DNA from: Gammaproteobacteria bacterium DTU037
GTDB lineage: Bacteria; Pseudomonadota; Gammaproteobacteria; Pseudomonadales; Pseudomonadaceae
Assembly: GCA_001513025.1 (NCBI GenBank)
Contig: LFRZ01000123.1
Location: 730-37,877 of the forward strand
Direction of reading: 5' to 3'
DNA length: 37,148 nucleotides
Under the pieces are notes generated by a model, which saw only the letters and a list, made by a program, of their open reading frames with translations, searched no databases and was not told where the DNA came from. Shown piece after piece: positions 9,801 to 18,564 of the stretch. Numbering within the stretch: the first letter of the stretch is position 1; each line of letters begins with the position of its first letter. A program made the position numbers and the translations under genes.

Positions 9801-10751
9801 ATGACTAAGCGAGTGCATGTGGTGGCTGCGGTGATTCGCAACGCCAAGCAGCAGATTCTGCTGGCGCTGCGCCCTAGTGCCAAGCATATGGGCGGCTTAT
9901 GGGAGTTTCCTGGCGGCAAGTGTGAAGCTGGTGAAAGCCCAGCACAGGCGTTAGCGCGTGAATTGCACGAGGAGCTGGGGATTGTCATTGATCATCCCCA
10001 GCCGCTGATTCAGGTGCGCCATGATTACCCAGATTTGCATGTGTTGCTGGATGTCTATGAGGTGTTGCGCTTTAGTGGGCAAGCCTATGGTGCTGAAGGG
10101 CAAGAGGTGCGTTGGGTTGCGCCCAGTACCTTAGCCGATTATCAGTTTCCGGCGGCCAATCGTACGATTGTCAGTGCGGCACAGTTACCACAGCGTTATC
10201 TAATTACCCCTGAGCAATTGAGCCCTGAGCAATTGTATACAGGCGTGGAACGGGCGTTAGCCGCCGGCTGTGAGCTATTAGAGTTGCGCGCCTCGCACTT
10301 GCCAGAGCTTGAGTACAAAAGCCTCGCGCAGCGCTTACAGGCGCTGTGTGCTGGGCGGGCGGAGTTGATGCTCAAAGGTGATTTGACCTGGCAGGCGCAG
10401 TTTCCTCAGGCAGGTTGGCATTTAACTGCCCAGCAGTTGCGTCAATTGGCCGGCCAAGAGCGTCCGCTGGCGCAGAATCGCTGGCTGGCGGCCTCGTGCC
10501 ATAACGCTGAAGAGTTAGAGTGGGCCGCTGCGCTACAGGTCGACTTTGTCACTTTATCACCGCTCTTGCCCACCCAGACACATCCTGGCGCACCGACCTT
10601 GGGTTGGGATACGGCACAAAGATTACTGACTGAGTTTAATACGCCAGTCTTCTTGCTCGGTGGTTTAACCGAGCAAGATATTGAGCGTGCACGCGCGATT
10701 GGCGGGCAAGGTGTGGCGGCTATTCGCGGTTTTTGGCCGCGGGTTTTATAG
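9801..10751 (+). CDS. Nudix hydrolase (MutT-like) fused to a ThiE-like domain
   Basis: Residues 1-130 form a Nudix domain with a complete Nudix box (Gly39 to Ile61), close to MutT, which removes 8-oxo-dGTP. Residues 132-312 resemble thiamine phosphate synthase: the VDFVTLSPLLPT and LGGLTEQDIERARAIGGQGVAAIRGFW segments are recognisable. However, residues that bind the phosphates in true ThiE look replaced: the usual QLRxK reads ELRAS (161-165) and the usual T-x-T-K reads T-Q-T-H (258-261). The second half may therefore not make thiamine phosphate. The fusion is a known arrangement in Pseudomonas next to argJ. The last 6 bases overlap the 3' end of the convergent gene. Confidence 0.88.
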   Translation: MTKRVHVVAAVIRNAKQQILLALRPSAKHMGGLWEFPGGKCEAGESPAQALARELHEELGIVIDHPQPLIQVRHDYPDLHVLLDVYEVLRFSGQAYGAEGQEVRWVAPSTLADYQFPAANRTIVSAAQLPQRYLITPEQLSPEQLYTGVERALAAGCELLELRASHLPELEYKSLAQRLQALCAGRAELMLKGDLTWQAQFPQAGWHLTAQQLRQLAGQERPLAQNRWLAASCHNAEELEWAAALQVDFVTLSPLLPTQTHPGAPTLGWDTAQRLLTEFNTPVFLLGGLTEQDIERARAIGGQGVAAIRGFWPRVL

Positions 10752-11324
10752 CGGTTTCTCTGCCGCTTGCCAGAGTATTTCAGCGCGGCCTTGGTATTGC
10801 GCGATCAAGCGTGCGGCAACAAAGAGTAGATCAGAAATGCGGTTAATATAACTCAGCACTTCCGGACGTAAAGCTTCGCTGCTGTGTAGGGCTTGGCAGC
10901 GTCGTTCGGCGTTACGGGCGCTGCTGCGGCAGACGTGGGCTTGGGCGATTAAGTGTGAACCACCAGGTAAAATAAAATCTTTTAGCGAGCCAACCTGTAC
11001 ATTCCATGCATCAATGACTTGTTCGATTCGGCTGATCTCAAGCCCTTGTAAGGCTTGGTATTCTGGCATCGCTAACTCGCCACCCAGATCAAATAGGCGG
11101 TGCTGGCAGGGGGCAAGGATATCAATAATAATCTGTAAGGCTGGAGTGGCTTTGAGCTGATCCTGCAGATCAGCTAATAACAGGCCAAGCTGGCTATTAA
11201 ACTCATCCAGTGCCCCAATGGCTTCAATCCGTGGGTGGCTTTTATTGACGCGACGGCCATCGGCTAAGCCGGTTTGTCCATCATCACCGGTACGTGTGTA
11301 AATCTTACTGAGTCGATCGCTCAT
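10746..11324 (-). CDS. PduO-type cob(I)alamin adenosyltransferase
   Basis: This 192-residue enzyme transfers the adenosyl group of ATP to cob(I)alamin, making coenzyme B12. The signature KIYTRTGDDGQTGLADG at the N-terminus and the ATP-binding VCRSSARNAERRCQAL segment near residue 130 are diagnostic for the PduO family. ATG 11324 has GGAGA upstream; the same frame stays open further upstream into panE but without family match. It lies 28 bases after panE on the same strand, so it is probably cotranscribed with it, and it converges with the Nudix gene. It pairs functionally with the B12-regulated receptor gene at 28720. Confidence 0.92.
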   Translation of the reverse strand: MSDRLSKIYTRTGDDGQTGLADGRRVNKSHPRIEAIGALDEFNSQLGLLLADLQDQLKATPALQIIIDILAPCQHRLFDLGGELAMPEYQALQGLEISRIEQVIDAWNVQVGSLKDFILPGGSHLIAQAHVCRSSARNAERRCQALHSSEALRPEVLSYINRISDLLFVAARLIAQYQGRAEILWQAAEKPL

Positions 11325-11352
11325 ATAAATGCAGTCTCCATATGCAGAGTAT

Positions 11353-12279
11353 TTAAATGGTGGGTAGACCTTGCGCCTGTAACACCTCTTGTAGCTGTGT
11401 CTGCAGTGCATGCAAGATCGGTGTATCACCTCTAAGTTGCAGGCTTTGCGTGCAAGCAAAGCCTGTTATATAGCTTATTTCAGTACGGCGCTGATGCAGC
11501 ACATCTTGGCGCATGGATGATGAGTTGGCCGCCGTTTTCTCGATCACTGACCAAACCAAGTGTTGCAGACCTTGTGCTGCCTCGGGTTGTCCTGAGCGGC
11601 ACAGAAGCAATTGTAGCTCATCGCATAAAGCATTGATTTGCGTAGAGTAACGGCTAAGCTCACCATTTTGACAATTATAAATCACAGTCAGTGGATTAAT
11701 CGCACAGTTGATCGCCAGTTTGCGCCACAGTTGCGTCAAGATATCTGAGGTCCAAACGCAGGGAATACTCGCCGCCGTGCATTGCTCCAGTAATGCCTCC
11801 GGTGGGGGTTGCGCGCTGGAGTCTAAATCGCCCAGCCACACCTGACCTTGTCCGGCAAACACACTATGAAAGGGCTCTGCTAGATAAGCGCCTTCAGTGC
11901 TGGATGCCGCAAGACAGCGAGTATTTGGCAATAGCTGTTGGATTACTTGCTGACTGCCTAAGCCGTTTTGTAACAGAATCACTTGGCTGTCACGCGTAAG
12001 GCGGTGCGCTACTTGGGCAATCGCGGCTTGGGCGTCATAGGCTTTGCAGGCTAGCAGCAAATGCTGGATCGGCTGCGGGTCAGGCGCTAATTGCGCGCGA
12101 ATGGGGTAGTAGGTGGTGTGCTGACGCTGAGCGTCACTGAGGCCGACGCCTGGCGTCTGTTGATAACGTGCGAGAGCCTTAGCATTGCGTAAGATTAAAT
12201 GTACACAGTGTTGTTGCGCCGCTAAGCGCGCAGCCCATAGGCAGCCCAAACTACCTGCACCTAAAATATGCCAGCTCAT
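11353..12279 (-). CDS. panE: 2-dehydropantoate 2-reductase
   Basis: PanE reduces ketopantoate to pantoate with NADPH, a step in pantothenate and coenzyme A synthesis. The 308-residue product has the dinucleotide-binding motif ILGAGSLGCLWAARL at its N-terminus, the LLLACKAYDAQAA stretch, and the catalytic lysine region WRKLAINCAINPLT near residue 190, all typical of the ApbA/PanE family. Its start (ATGA) overlaps the stop of a possible 51-codon frame upstream. Similar reductases exist for other 2-keto acids, but the match to Pseudomonas PanE and the neighbouring yajQ support the call. Confidence 0.87.
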   Translation of the reverse strand: MSWHILGAGSLGCLWAARLAAQQHCVHLILRNAKALARYQQTPGVGLSDAQRQHTTYYPIRAQLAPDPQPIQHLLLACKAYDAQAAIAQVAHRLTRDSQVILLQNGLGSQQVIQQLLPNTRCLAASSTEGAYLAEPFHSVFAGQGQVWLGDLDSSAQPPPEALLEQCTAASIPCVWTSDILTQLWRKLAINCAINPLTVIYNCQNGELSRYSTQINALCDELQLLLCRSGQPEAAQGLQHLVWSVIEKTAANSSSMRQDVLHQRRTEISYITGFACTQSLQLRGDTPILHALQTQLQEVLQAQGLPTI

Positions 12280-12431
12280 AGTGTGCTTGCCTCGCTGTGG
12301 CTTACCGCTATGTCTGTATAATCATCTGTTGCACAAGCTATCATGCTGCCGAAAAGCTTGGCATCATCTGCGCTTAAGATATTGAACTGTGGGTTTGGCA
12401 TGGTGTGTTTGGCGTGGTTTAATTGGGACAT
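12276..12431 (-). CDS. Possible small protein of 51 residues, unknown
   Basis: From ATG 12431 the frame runs to a TGA that overlaps the panE start by 4 bases (ATGA), an arrangement typical of translational coupling. An AAGAG site lies just upstream. The product (MSQLNHAKHTMPNPQFNILS at its start) matches nothing I know and has no membrane segment, signal peptide or cysteine pair. The candidate promoter lies so close that the transcript leader would be only a few bases. It could instead be the untranslated leader of panE. Confidence 0.3.
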   Translation of the reverse strand: MSQLNHAKHTMPNPQFNILSADDAKLFGSMIACATDDYTDIAVSHSEASTL

Positions 12432-12436
12432 AGGAC

Positions 12437-12466
12437 TCTTTATACCCAGTCGCCTAGTGTCATAGC
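12437..12466 (-). promoter_or_regulatory. Candidate sigma-70 promoter for panE and the adenosyltransferase gene
   Basis: On the minus strand TTGCTA and GTATAA are separated by 17 bases, ending just before the ATG at 12431. No experimental support; this is pattern matching only. Confidence 0.35.
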
Positions 12467-12530
12467 AAGCGCTCTGGCCTGCAGTCGTCATTTAAGTATT
12501 TTTAACCTAGAATAATTTTGGAGGATCACA

Positions 12531-13010
12531 ATGCCCTCATTTGATGTTGTATCAGAGCTTGATGCTCATGAGTTGACCAACGCCATGGATAACGCCGCCA
12601 AAGAGCTTGAGCGTCGTTATGATTTGCGAGGTAAGGCCAGTATTGAATTTAAAGATAAAACAATAACCTTAACTGCTGAAGCTGATTTTATGCTGGAACA
12701 GTTGATTGAAATTGTAAAAATGTCACTGGTTAAGCGTAAAATTGATGTGCAGTGCTTGGAATGCAAGGACTCTTACGGTTCGGGTAAGGTGGTTAAGCAA
12801 GAATTGACCCTGCGCGAAGGCATCGATAAAGAGCTGGCGAAGAAAATTGTTGCCGCAGTCAAAGAAGCCAAGCTTAAAGTGCAAGCATCGATTCAGGGCG
12901 AACAAGTGCGCATTACGGGTAAAAAACGCGATGACTTGCAAGACGCGATGGCGTTGCTGCGCACCCAAGAATTGGGTCTGCCGCTGCAGTTTAATAATTT
13001 TAGAGACTGA
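12531..13010 (+). CDS. yajQ: YajQ-family nucleotide-binding protein
   Basis: This 159-residue protein is a complete YajQ/DUF520 member, from [20 protein letters not shown] to the family end PLQFNNFRD. It consists of two similar RNA-recognition-like folds. Members bind nucleotides; in Xanthomonas and Pseudomonas they have been described as cyclic di-GMP effectors that act with a transcription factor. A GGAGG site precedes the ATG by 7 bases. It stands alone between divergent panE and convergent mqo and is followed by a shared terminator. Confidence 0.95.
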   Translation: MPSFDVVSELDAHELTNAMDNAAKELERRYDLRGKASIEFKDKTITLTAEADFMLEQLIEIVKMSLVKRKIDVQCLECKDSYGSGKVVKQELTLREGIDKELAKKIVAAVKEAKLKVQASIQGEQVRITGKKRDDLQDAMALLRTQELGLPLQFNNFRD

Positions 13011-13050
13011 TCCGCCAACACCGTTAAGCGCTTAGTGCGAACTCAATAAA

Positions 13051-13080
13051 AAATGCCCGCTAAGTTAGCGGGCATTTTTC
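13051..13080. terminator. Bidirectional terminator between yajQ and mqo
   Basis: A 9-bp stem (13053-13061 with 13067-13075) is flanked by an A-run on the left and a T-run on the right, so it can end transcription in both directions. It sits 40 bases after yajQ and just beyond the mqo stop. Confidence 0.85.
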
Positions 13081-13082
13081 TA

Positions 13083-14570
13083 TTAACGTAACTTTAGCAA
13101 TTGGTCGGAGCGATCTTGCGTGCTGCGATACAGTTCTGCGTTGGTTTCCAGCTCTTTAAGCGGTGCTGGGAAAATGGCGGAGAGCTTTTCTGTCCACTCG
13201 CTAGAGGCACTTTGCTCTGGGAAGCAGCGTTTAAGCAGATCAAGCATGATTGATACGGTAACCGATGCGCCAGGCGATGCCCCGAGCAATGCCGCTAAGG
13301 AACCGTCGGCTGAACTGACCAGCTCGGTACCAAACTGCAAAATACCACCTTTTTTAGCATCTTTTTTGATGATCTGTACGCGTTGACCGGCGATTTCAAG
13401 CTTCCAGTCGGCAGGGTCCAGTTGTGGGTAGAAACGACGTAAAGAATCTAAGCGCTGCTCCATTGACTGCATCACTTCACTGACCAAATAGCGGGTCAGA
13501 TCCATATTGTCGCGCCCCACCGCCAGCATGGGCCCAATATTGCTAAAGCGCACGGACAAGGGTAGGTCTAAGAATGAACCGTGCTTTAAGAACTTAGTGG
13601 TAAAACCGGCATAAGGTCCAAAGAGTAAGGATTTTTTGCCATCAATCACACGGGTATCTAAGTGCGGTACTGACATCGGGGGTGAACCCACTGCGGCCAA
13701 GCTGTAGACCTTAGCTTGGTGCTGCTCAACCACCTTAGGGTTATCACAACGCAACCATTGACCACTGACGGGGAAACCACCGTAGCCTTTACCTTCAGGG
13801 ATGCCTGATTTTTGCAGTAATGGCAAGGCCGCGCCGCCAGCGCCTAAGAAGACAAAGCGGCTGGTGACGATACGACGTTGGCCATTGACCAGGTTTTTAA
13901 TCGTGACTTGCCAGCCCTGTGCACAGCGCTCAAGACCGACAACTCTGTGTTTGTAGCTTAGAGTGCTGTTGTCTTGCTGATCTAAATAGCTTAACAATTG
14001 GCGGGTTAGCGCGCCAAAGTTAACGTCAGTGCCGTTACGAATGCAGGTCAGTGCGATCTCTTCAGCGTCTTTACGCTCAGCCATCATCAATGGTAACCAC
14101 TGCGCCATTAGGCTTTTATCTGTGGTGAACTCCATCTGTGCAAAAGCATGATGGGCTTTTAACAATTGAGCACGTTTTTCTAAGAAAGCAACATTATCCT
14201 TGCCTTCAACAAAGCTCAGATGCGGTACCGGATGAATAAAAGAAGCAGGATCACCAAAGGTGCCGGTTTCGACAAGGTGAGCCCAAAACTGCTTTGACTC
14301 TTCAAACATGGCATTGATATTGATAGCTTTTTTAATATCAATAGAGCCGTCAGCTGCTTGCGGAGTGTAGTTGAGTTCACAGAGGCCGGCGTGACCGGTA
14401 CCTGCGTTATTCCATGGGTTGGAGCTTTCCATTGCTCCATCTTCCATTTGCTCAACAATTTCTAAGCGAAGACTTGGATCCAGTTCTTTTAGCATCACTG
14501 CTAAGGTTGAACTCATAATGCCGGCTCCCACCAACAATACATCCAAGTGAGCTTGATTTTCTTGTGCCAT
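13083..14570 (-). CDS. mqo: Malate:quinone oxidoreductase
   Basis: Mqo is a membrane-associated FAD enzyme that oxidises malate to oxaloacetate and passes the electrons to quinone, replacing or supplementing malate dehydrogenase in the TCA cycle. The 495-residue product has the normal length, the FAD motif [17 protein letters not shown] at residues 12-28, the [17 protein letters not shown] segment, and the C-terminal [20 protein letters not shown] 14570 has GGAGA upstream. It is a single-gene unit: a terminator lies beyond the stop and a 612-base gap lies upstream. Confidence 0.97.
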   Translation of the reverse strand: MAQENQAHLDVLLVGAGIMSSTLAVMLKELDPSLRLEIVEQMEDGAMESSNPWNNAGTGHAGLCELNYTPQAADGSIDIKKAININAMFEESKQFWAHLVETGTFGDPASFIHPVPHLSFVEGKDNVAFLEKRAQLLKAHHAFAQMEFTTDKSLMAQWLPLMMAERKDAEEIALTCIRNGTDVNFGALTRQLLSYLDQQDNSTLSYKHRVVGLERCAQGWQVTIKNLVNGQRRIVTSRFVFLGAGGAALPLLQKSGIPEGKGYGGFPVSGQWLRCDNPKVVEQHQAKVYSLAAVGSPPMSVPHLDTRVIDGKKSLLFGPYAGFTTKFLKHGSFLDLPLSVRFSNIGPMLAVGRDNMDLTRYLVSEVMQSMEQRLDSLRRFYPQLDPADWKLEIAGQRVQIIKKDAKKGGILQFGTELVSSADGSLAALLGASPGASVTVSIMLDLLKRCFPEQSASSEWTEKLSAIFPAPLKELETNAELYRSTQDRSDQLLKLR

Positions 14571-15182
14571 CAGTGTGTCTCCAAAATGCAGCTTTTGGGC
14601 TGTACAGTACGACTGTAGTCAGCCGGGGAAAGGGTTAGATTATTGCCAAATAGTCAATGCTTTAACCGCTGCAAGAAGGGGGGCTGTTGGTGCATGGAAC
14701 TGTAAACGCCAAACTATTCATTGCTTGCCACACTCTTGTGAAGTTGTGAAACACAGTTTCCCGCCATCTTTTGGAGTGGCGGATCTTAAAAATGCTTTTA
14801 CCGCGGGCGCCAGAGTAGAGTGTGCATGAATGCTGCACAGCTTAAAAGGTGCGGTGTATAGATCATCCTTCAGCTTAGCTCTGTGCGTCTTTAAATAGGG
14901 CACTTAACAACCTCTCAGACTTGAAAATAGTACTGTAAAAGCACAAGTGAGGAGCTGTCGTATATAGTTGGTTGACAATTATAACGGTGAAATTAGAAAA
15001 AACGATCATTCAAGTTAACTTTCTTTAGTCGAAAGGTTTTATGCGATAGCGATAATTGATAATTAAGTCGCAATTCTACAGCTGAAAATGAGGTATTTTA
15101 GTCACTTAAGCTTTGTGCTGTGCAAGCGTGCCGCGCTTGGTTAAACTTAGTTTTATTCAGGTATTTTTAAAGGATCTCAATT
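14571..15182. other. 612-base intergenic gap between mqo and the lipoprotein gene
   Basis: No convincing gene is present; the short open frames on both strands have no family match or good ribosome site. The left part must hold the mqo promoter. The middle has a weak hairpin (CCGCCA with TGGCGG, about 14762-14783). The right part is AT-rich and contains a candidate promoter at 14972-14999, repeated GATAATT units near 15050 and a small GC-rich hairpin at 15123-15139 in what would be the lipoprotein gene's leader. Confidence 0.6.
14972..14999 (+). promoter_or_regulatory. Candidate sigma-70 promoter upstream of the YajG-like gene
   Basis: A perfect TTGACA (14972-14977) and TAGAAA (14994-14999) are separated by 16 bases. 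A start near 15006 would leave a leader of roughly 175 bases before the lipoprotein ATG, or could drive an unannotated small RNA. Confidence 0.4.
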
Positions 15183-15767
15183 ATGTTGCGTTATGTCTTA
15201 GTCGGTGCTGCAGTTATTTTGACTGGGGTTTTAGCCGGTTGTGGTCTGAGCCCACAGTATTTAAAACCAGAGCCACGTTTTACTGGCCAGTTGGTTAAGG
15301 TCGGGCAGGGTCAGCCGGTTACCGTACAGGTGCGCGATGCACGATCCTCTCCGGTGATTGGTACGCGTGGCGGTTTATATGCGCAAAGCAGCGCGATCAG
15401 CGTGAGTGGCCCGGCGTTTTTGCCACGCTTGCAAGCTGAAACCGATGCGGCGGTGCGTATGCTGGGCTTTACCCCGATGGCGCAAGGCGCTGGCAACGCT
15501 CAGTTGACCTTGACCTTAACTGAGTTGAGCTATCGCTCCACAGAGAAAAACCCTTTAGCGAAAGAGGCTCAGTTGCAAGCAGTCTATAAGCTAGAAGCGC
15601 GCAATGGCACGCGTCATTACAGTGGTCGTTACGCGGCAACCCTGAATCAAGGCTATGCCAAAGCGCCGAATGAACAAACCAATACCGATTTGGTCAGCCA
15701 AGTGCTCAGTGAAGCATTGCAGCGCGTCTTTAAAGATCCTGCTGTTGGGCAATTATTGGCCAACTAA
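15183..15767 (+). CDS. YajG-like outer-membrane lipoprotein
   Basis: The 194-residue product starts with a lipoprotein signal: a short charged head, a hydrophobic run and the lipobox LAGC with Cys20. Gly at position +2 is consistent with sorting to the outer membrane. The rest resembles the YajG/Lipoprotein_16 family (VQVRDARSSPVIGTR, ALQRVFKDPAVGQLL), whose function is not well defined. An AAAGGA site lies about 8 bases before the ATG. It lies 85 bases before miaA, where Pseudomonas normally has mutL, so the neighbourhood is rearranged here. Confidence 0.8.
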   Translation: MLRYVLVGAAVILTGVLAGCGLSPQYLKPEPRFTGQLVKVGQGQPVTVQVRDARSSPVIGTRGGLYAQSSAISVSGPAFLPRLQAETDAAVRMLGFTPMAQGAGNAQLTLTLTELSYRSTEKNPLAKEAQLQAVYKLEARNGTRHYSGRYAATLNQGYAKAPNEQTNTDLVSQVLSEALQRVFKDPAVGQLLAN

Positions 15768-15852
15768 GTCCTTTTTTGCTCTGCTGCTCTAATGCCAGCG
15801 CCCGCGATGATAGTTGTCTCAGGCGCTTGGCTTAGGTTGCTGAGGGGGTATT

Positions 15853-16812
15853 TTGATAAAAAGCTTACCGCCGGCCATTTTTTTAATGGGTCCGACAGCG
15901 TCTGGGAAAACTGATTTAGCATTGCAATTGGTGCGCGAGTTGCCTTGTGAAATTATCAGTGTCGATTCGGCGCTGATTTACCGTGGGATGGATATTGGCA
16001 GCGCCAAGCCCAGTGCGCAGATCTTGCAAACCTATCCGCACCACTTGGTCGACATCCTGGATCCGGCGCAGAGTTATTCTGCGGCACAGTTTCGTGAGGA
16101 TGCGCTGCTGGCGATGGCTAATATCACGGCGCGTGGACGTATCCCCTTGTTGGTGGGCGGCACCATGTTGTATTACAAGGCGCTGTTTGACGGCTTAGCG
16201 TCAATGCCATCGGCTGATGCTGGCATTCGTGCTGAGCTGGAACAACACGCTGCGGCTGAGGGGTGGGCCGCCTTACATGCTGAGTTGCGCAAGGTTGATC
16301 CTGTCTCGGCTGAGCGGATTCATCCCAATGACCCACAGCGCATTATGCGCGCCTTAGAGGTGTGGCGAGTCAGTGGGCAAAGTATGACTGAGCACCGCGT
16401 ACACCAAGCGTTACAAAAACAAGCATCTAACAACGGCCATTTGCCCTATAATGTTACAACATTCGCTATGGCCCCACAGCAACGTAGTGTTTTACATCAA
16501 CGTATCGCCCAGCGTTTTCATCTAATGTTGGAACAAGGCTTTATTGCTGAGGTCGAAAGGCTGTGGCAACGTGGAGATTTACATGCAGATTTACCTTCTA
16601 TACGCGCGGTCGGTTATCGACAAGCGTGGGCGTATCTGCAAGGTGATTACAGCTACGATGAGATGATTGAGCGCGGCATTATTGCCACGCGTCAGCTCGC
16701 TAAACGACAGTTTACTTGGTTGCGCAGCTGGGCGGATGTTGAATGGTTAGACAGTTTATCCTGTGACACGCTGTCACACGCCTTGAAAAAGCTGGAACAG
16801 CTCTCCATATAG
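15853..16812 (+). CDS. miaA: tRNA dimethylallyltransferase MiaA
   Basis: MiaA adds the dimethylallyl group to A37 of tRNAs that read UNN codons. The 319-residue product has the P-loop GPTASGKT (residues 13-20), the [18 protein letters not shown] segment, the [12 protein letters not shown] stretch and the RAVGYRQAW motif. The start is TTG 15853, with a strong GAGGGGG site upstream; no ATG is available before the P-loop. It opens the conserved run miaA-hfq-hflX-hflKC. The last codons (about residues 290-319) are less conserved, as is usual. Confidence 0.96.
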   Translation: MIKSLPPAIFLMGPTASGKTDLALQLVRELPCEIISVDSALIYRGMDIGSAKPSAQILQTYPHHLVDILDPAQSYSAAQFREDALLAMANITARGRIPLLVGGTMLYYKALFDGLASMPSADAGIRAELEQHAAAEGWAALHAELRKVDPVSAERIHPNDPQRIMRALEVWRVSGQSMTEHRVHQALQKQASNNGHLPYNVTTFAMAPQQRSVLHQRIAQRFHLMLEQGFIAEVERLWQRGDLHADLPSIRAVGYRQAWAYLQGDYSYDEMIERGIIATRQLAKRQFTWLRSWADVEWLDSLSCDTLSHALKKLEQLSI

Positions 16813-16894
16813 AGTGAACTGAATGGTTATTTTATTTGCCTGTGTGATTGCATAGCGCAAAATTTTTTTATTTTATTGAATTGGAGTACATCTC

Positions 16895-17149
16895 ATGTCA
16901 AAAGGGCACACGCTACAAGACCCTTATTTAAACCTCTTGCGCAAAGAACGCGTACCGGTATCCATTTATTTGGTTAACGGTATTAAGTTGCAAGGGCAAA
17001 TCGAGTCTTTTGATCAGTTTGTTATTTTGCTGAAAAACACTGTGAGCCAAATGGTTTACAAACATGCTATCTCCACGGTTGTGCCGGGTCGCCCAGTACG
17101 TTTGCCAAGTGAAGATGATGCAGATAATACCGATTTAGGTAACGAATAG
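16895..17149 (+). CDS. hfq: RNA chaperone Hfq
   Basis: Hfq forms a hexameric ring that pairs small RNAs with mRNAs and, in pseudomonads, represses catabolic mRNAs together with Crc. The 84-residue product carries the complete Sm1 and Sm2 motifs: the proximal-face region [20 protein letters not shown] and the [10 protein letters not shown] segment. The C-terminal tail is short and acidic ([12 protein letters not shown]), as in Pseudomonas. The gene sits 82 bases after miaA and 12 bases before hflX. The T-rich upstream stretch (16860-16880) may carry a promoter, but I cannot define one. Confidence 0.98.
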   Translation: MSKGHTLQDPYLNLLRKERVPVSIYLVNGIKLQGQIESFDQFVILLKNTVSQMVYKHAISTVVPGRPVRLPSEDDADNTDLGNE

Positions 17150-17161
17150 GAGGAGCGCATT

Positions 17162-18457
17162 TTGATCGATCAGCAACAGGGTGAACGTGCCATTCTCGTG
17201 CATTTGGATGGCCGTGCACCTGACGTGCGAGAAGATCCTTATGAATTCCAAGAGCTTGCAGTGTCGGCGGGCGCTGTCATTGCAAGCTTTGTCAGCGTTT
17301 CGCTGCATCAGCCCACGGCACGCTTTTTAATCGGCTCAGGTAAAGTTGAAGAACTGCGTCAGTTGGTGATTGCTGAACAAGCTGACTTGGTTATTTTTAA
17401 TCACACCCTGACCCCCAGCCAAGAACGTAATTTAGAACGTGTTCTAGAATGTCGCGTGCTGGATCGTGTGGGTTTGATTTTAGATATTTTTGCCCAGCGT
17501 GCGCAAACCTATGAAGGTAAGTTGCAGGTTGAGTTGGCTCAGTTGGATCATATCGCGAGCCGCCTTGTGGGGAGCCGTACTGATCTAAGTGGTCAGTTGG
17601 GCGGTATTGGTTTGCGTGGGCCGGGTGAAACTCAGTTAGAGACGGATCGTCGTTTACTGCGGGTTCGGGTTAAGCAAATTAAAAACCGTCTGGAAAAAGT
17701 ACGCAATCAGCGTCAATTAGCCCGGCGCAGTCGTCAACGTGCAGAGATACCGGGTGTATCGCTGGTGGGCTATACCAACACCGGTAAATCCACCCTGTTT
17801 AACTTGCTGACTGAGTCAAAGGTGTTTGCTGCTGATCAGCTGTTTGCTACCTTAGATCCAACGGTGAGGCGCATTGAAGTGCCTCATTTAGGTGCAGTGA
17901 CCTTAGCCGATACAGTGGGCTTTATTCGTCATTTGCCGCATAAACTGGTTGAAGCCTTTCGTGCAACCTTGGAAGAGTCGGCTAACGCAGATTTATTGTT
18001 GCATGTGATTGATGCGCAATCGCCTGAGCGTGATGAGCAAATTAAGCAAGTGCATACGGTCTTGCAAGAGATTGAAGCAGATGAGGTGCCGATGCTGGAG
18101 GTCTACAACAAAATCGACTTGCTCGATAATGTGGAGCCGCATATCCAGCGTGATGAGCAAGGTCGGCCGATACGCGTATGGATCTCAGCGTATAAAGAAC
18201 AGGGCATTGCCTTGTTGCAGCAAGCGATTGCCGAACTGTTGGAAGACGAAATATATATTGTTACAGTGCGTCTTGCACAACAACAGAGTCGACTGCGTGG
18301 CAAACTGTTTGATTTAAATGCTGTCCAGCAGGAAATACATACAGACGATGGTGCGAGCGTACTCAAGCTACGTGTGGCCAAAATGGAGCTGGATCAGCTG
18401 CTCAGTCGAGAGGGGATGACCCCTGCTGACTTTTTTGCACAGTATACTGAACACTGA
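17162..18457 (+). CDS. hflX: Ribosome-associated GTPase HflX, with an unusual loop
   Basis: HflX is a GTPase that splits stalled or stressed 70S ribosomes. The 431-residue product has the N-terminal HflX domain (to about 120), two long helices and the G domain with P-loop GYTNTGKS (203-210), DTVGFIRHLPH and NKID. The start is TTG 17162 after an AGGAGGAG site. The loop joining the two helices, which in most HflX proteins reads close to RGWTHLERQK, here reads GSRTDLSGQL (137-146), and the P-loop has Thr where Ala is usual. The reading frame is continuous around it. The gene lies in the usual hfq-hflX-hflK order. Confidence 0.95.
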   Translation: MIDQQQGERAILVHLDGRAPDVREDPYEFQELAVSAGAVIASFVSVSLHQPTARFLIGSGKVEELRQLVIAEQADLVIFNHTLTPSQERNLERVLECRVLDRVGLILDIFAQRAQTYEGKLQVELAQLDHIASRLVGSRTDLSGQLGGIGLRGPGETQLETDRRLLRVRVKQIKNRLEKVRNQRQLARRSRQRAEIPGVSLVGYTNTGKSTLFNLLTESKVFAADQLFATLDPTVRRIEVPHLGAVTLADTVGFIRHLPHKLVEAFRATLEESANADLLLHVIDAQSPERDEQIKQVHTVLQEIEADEVPMLEVYNKIDLLDNVEPHIQRDEQGRPIRVWISAYKEQGIALLQQAIAELLEDEIYIVTVRLAQQQSRLRGKLFDLNAVQQEIHTDDGASVLKLRVAKMELDQLLSREGMTPADFFAQYTEH

Positions 18458-18481
18458 TCGCGCTAAAGTTGGCAGCTAACC

Positions 18482-18518
18482 CTGCATTTTGCGCGATTAT
18501 TAAATATAATAAAATGCA
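18482..18518 (+). promoter_or_regulatory. Candidate promoter for hflKC
   Basis: A perfect TATAAT (18505-18510) lies 55 bases before hflK. The -35 region (around 18482-18488, CTGCATT) is weak. The -10 lies inside an 8-bp inverted repeat (18483-18490 with 18511-18518), which could be an operator or a leader hairpin. Confidence 0.4.
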
Positions 18519-18564
18519 CGTTTAATGTGTATTTATTTTGCCTTTCAAATAGATGGAGAACACT

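Noticed and set aside
17560-17610. A compensated frameshift in hflX to explain the unusual loop
   Set aside because: The codons align one to one with the usual sequence with no gap, and neither alternative frame restores the standard residues.
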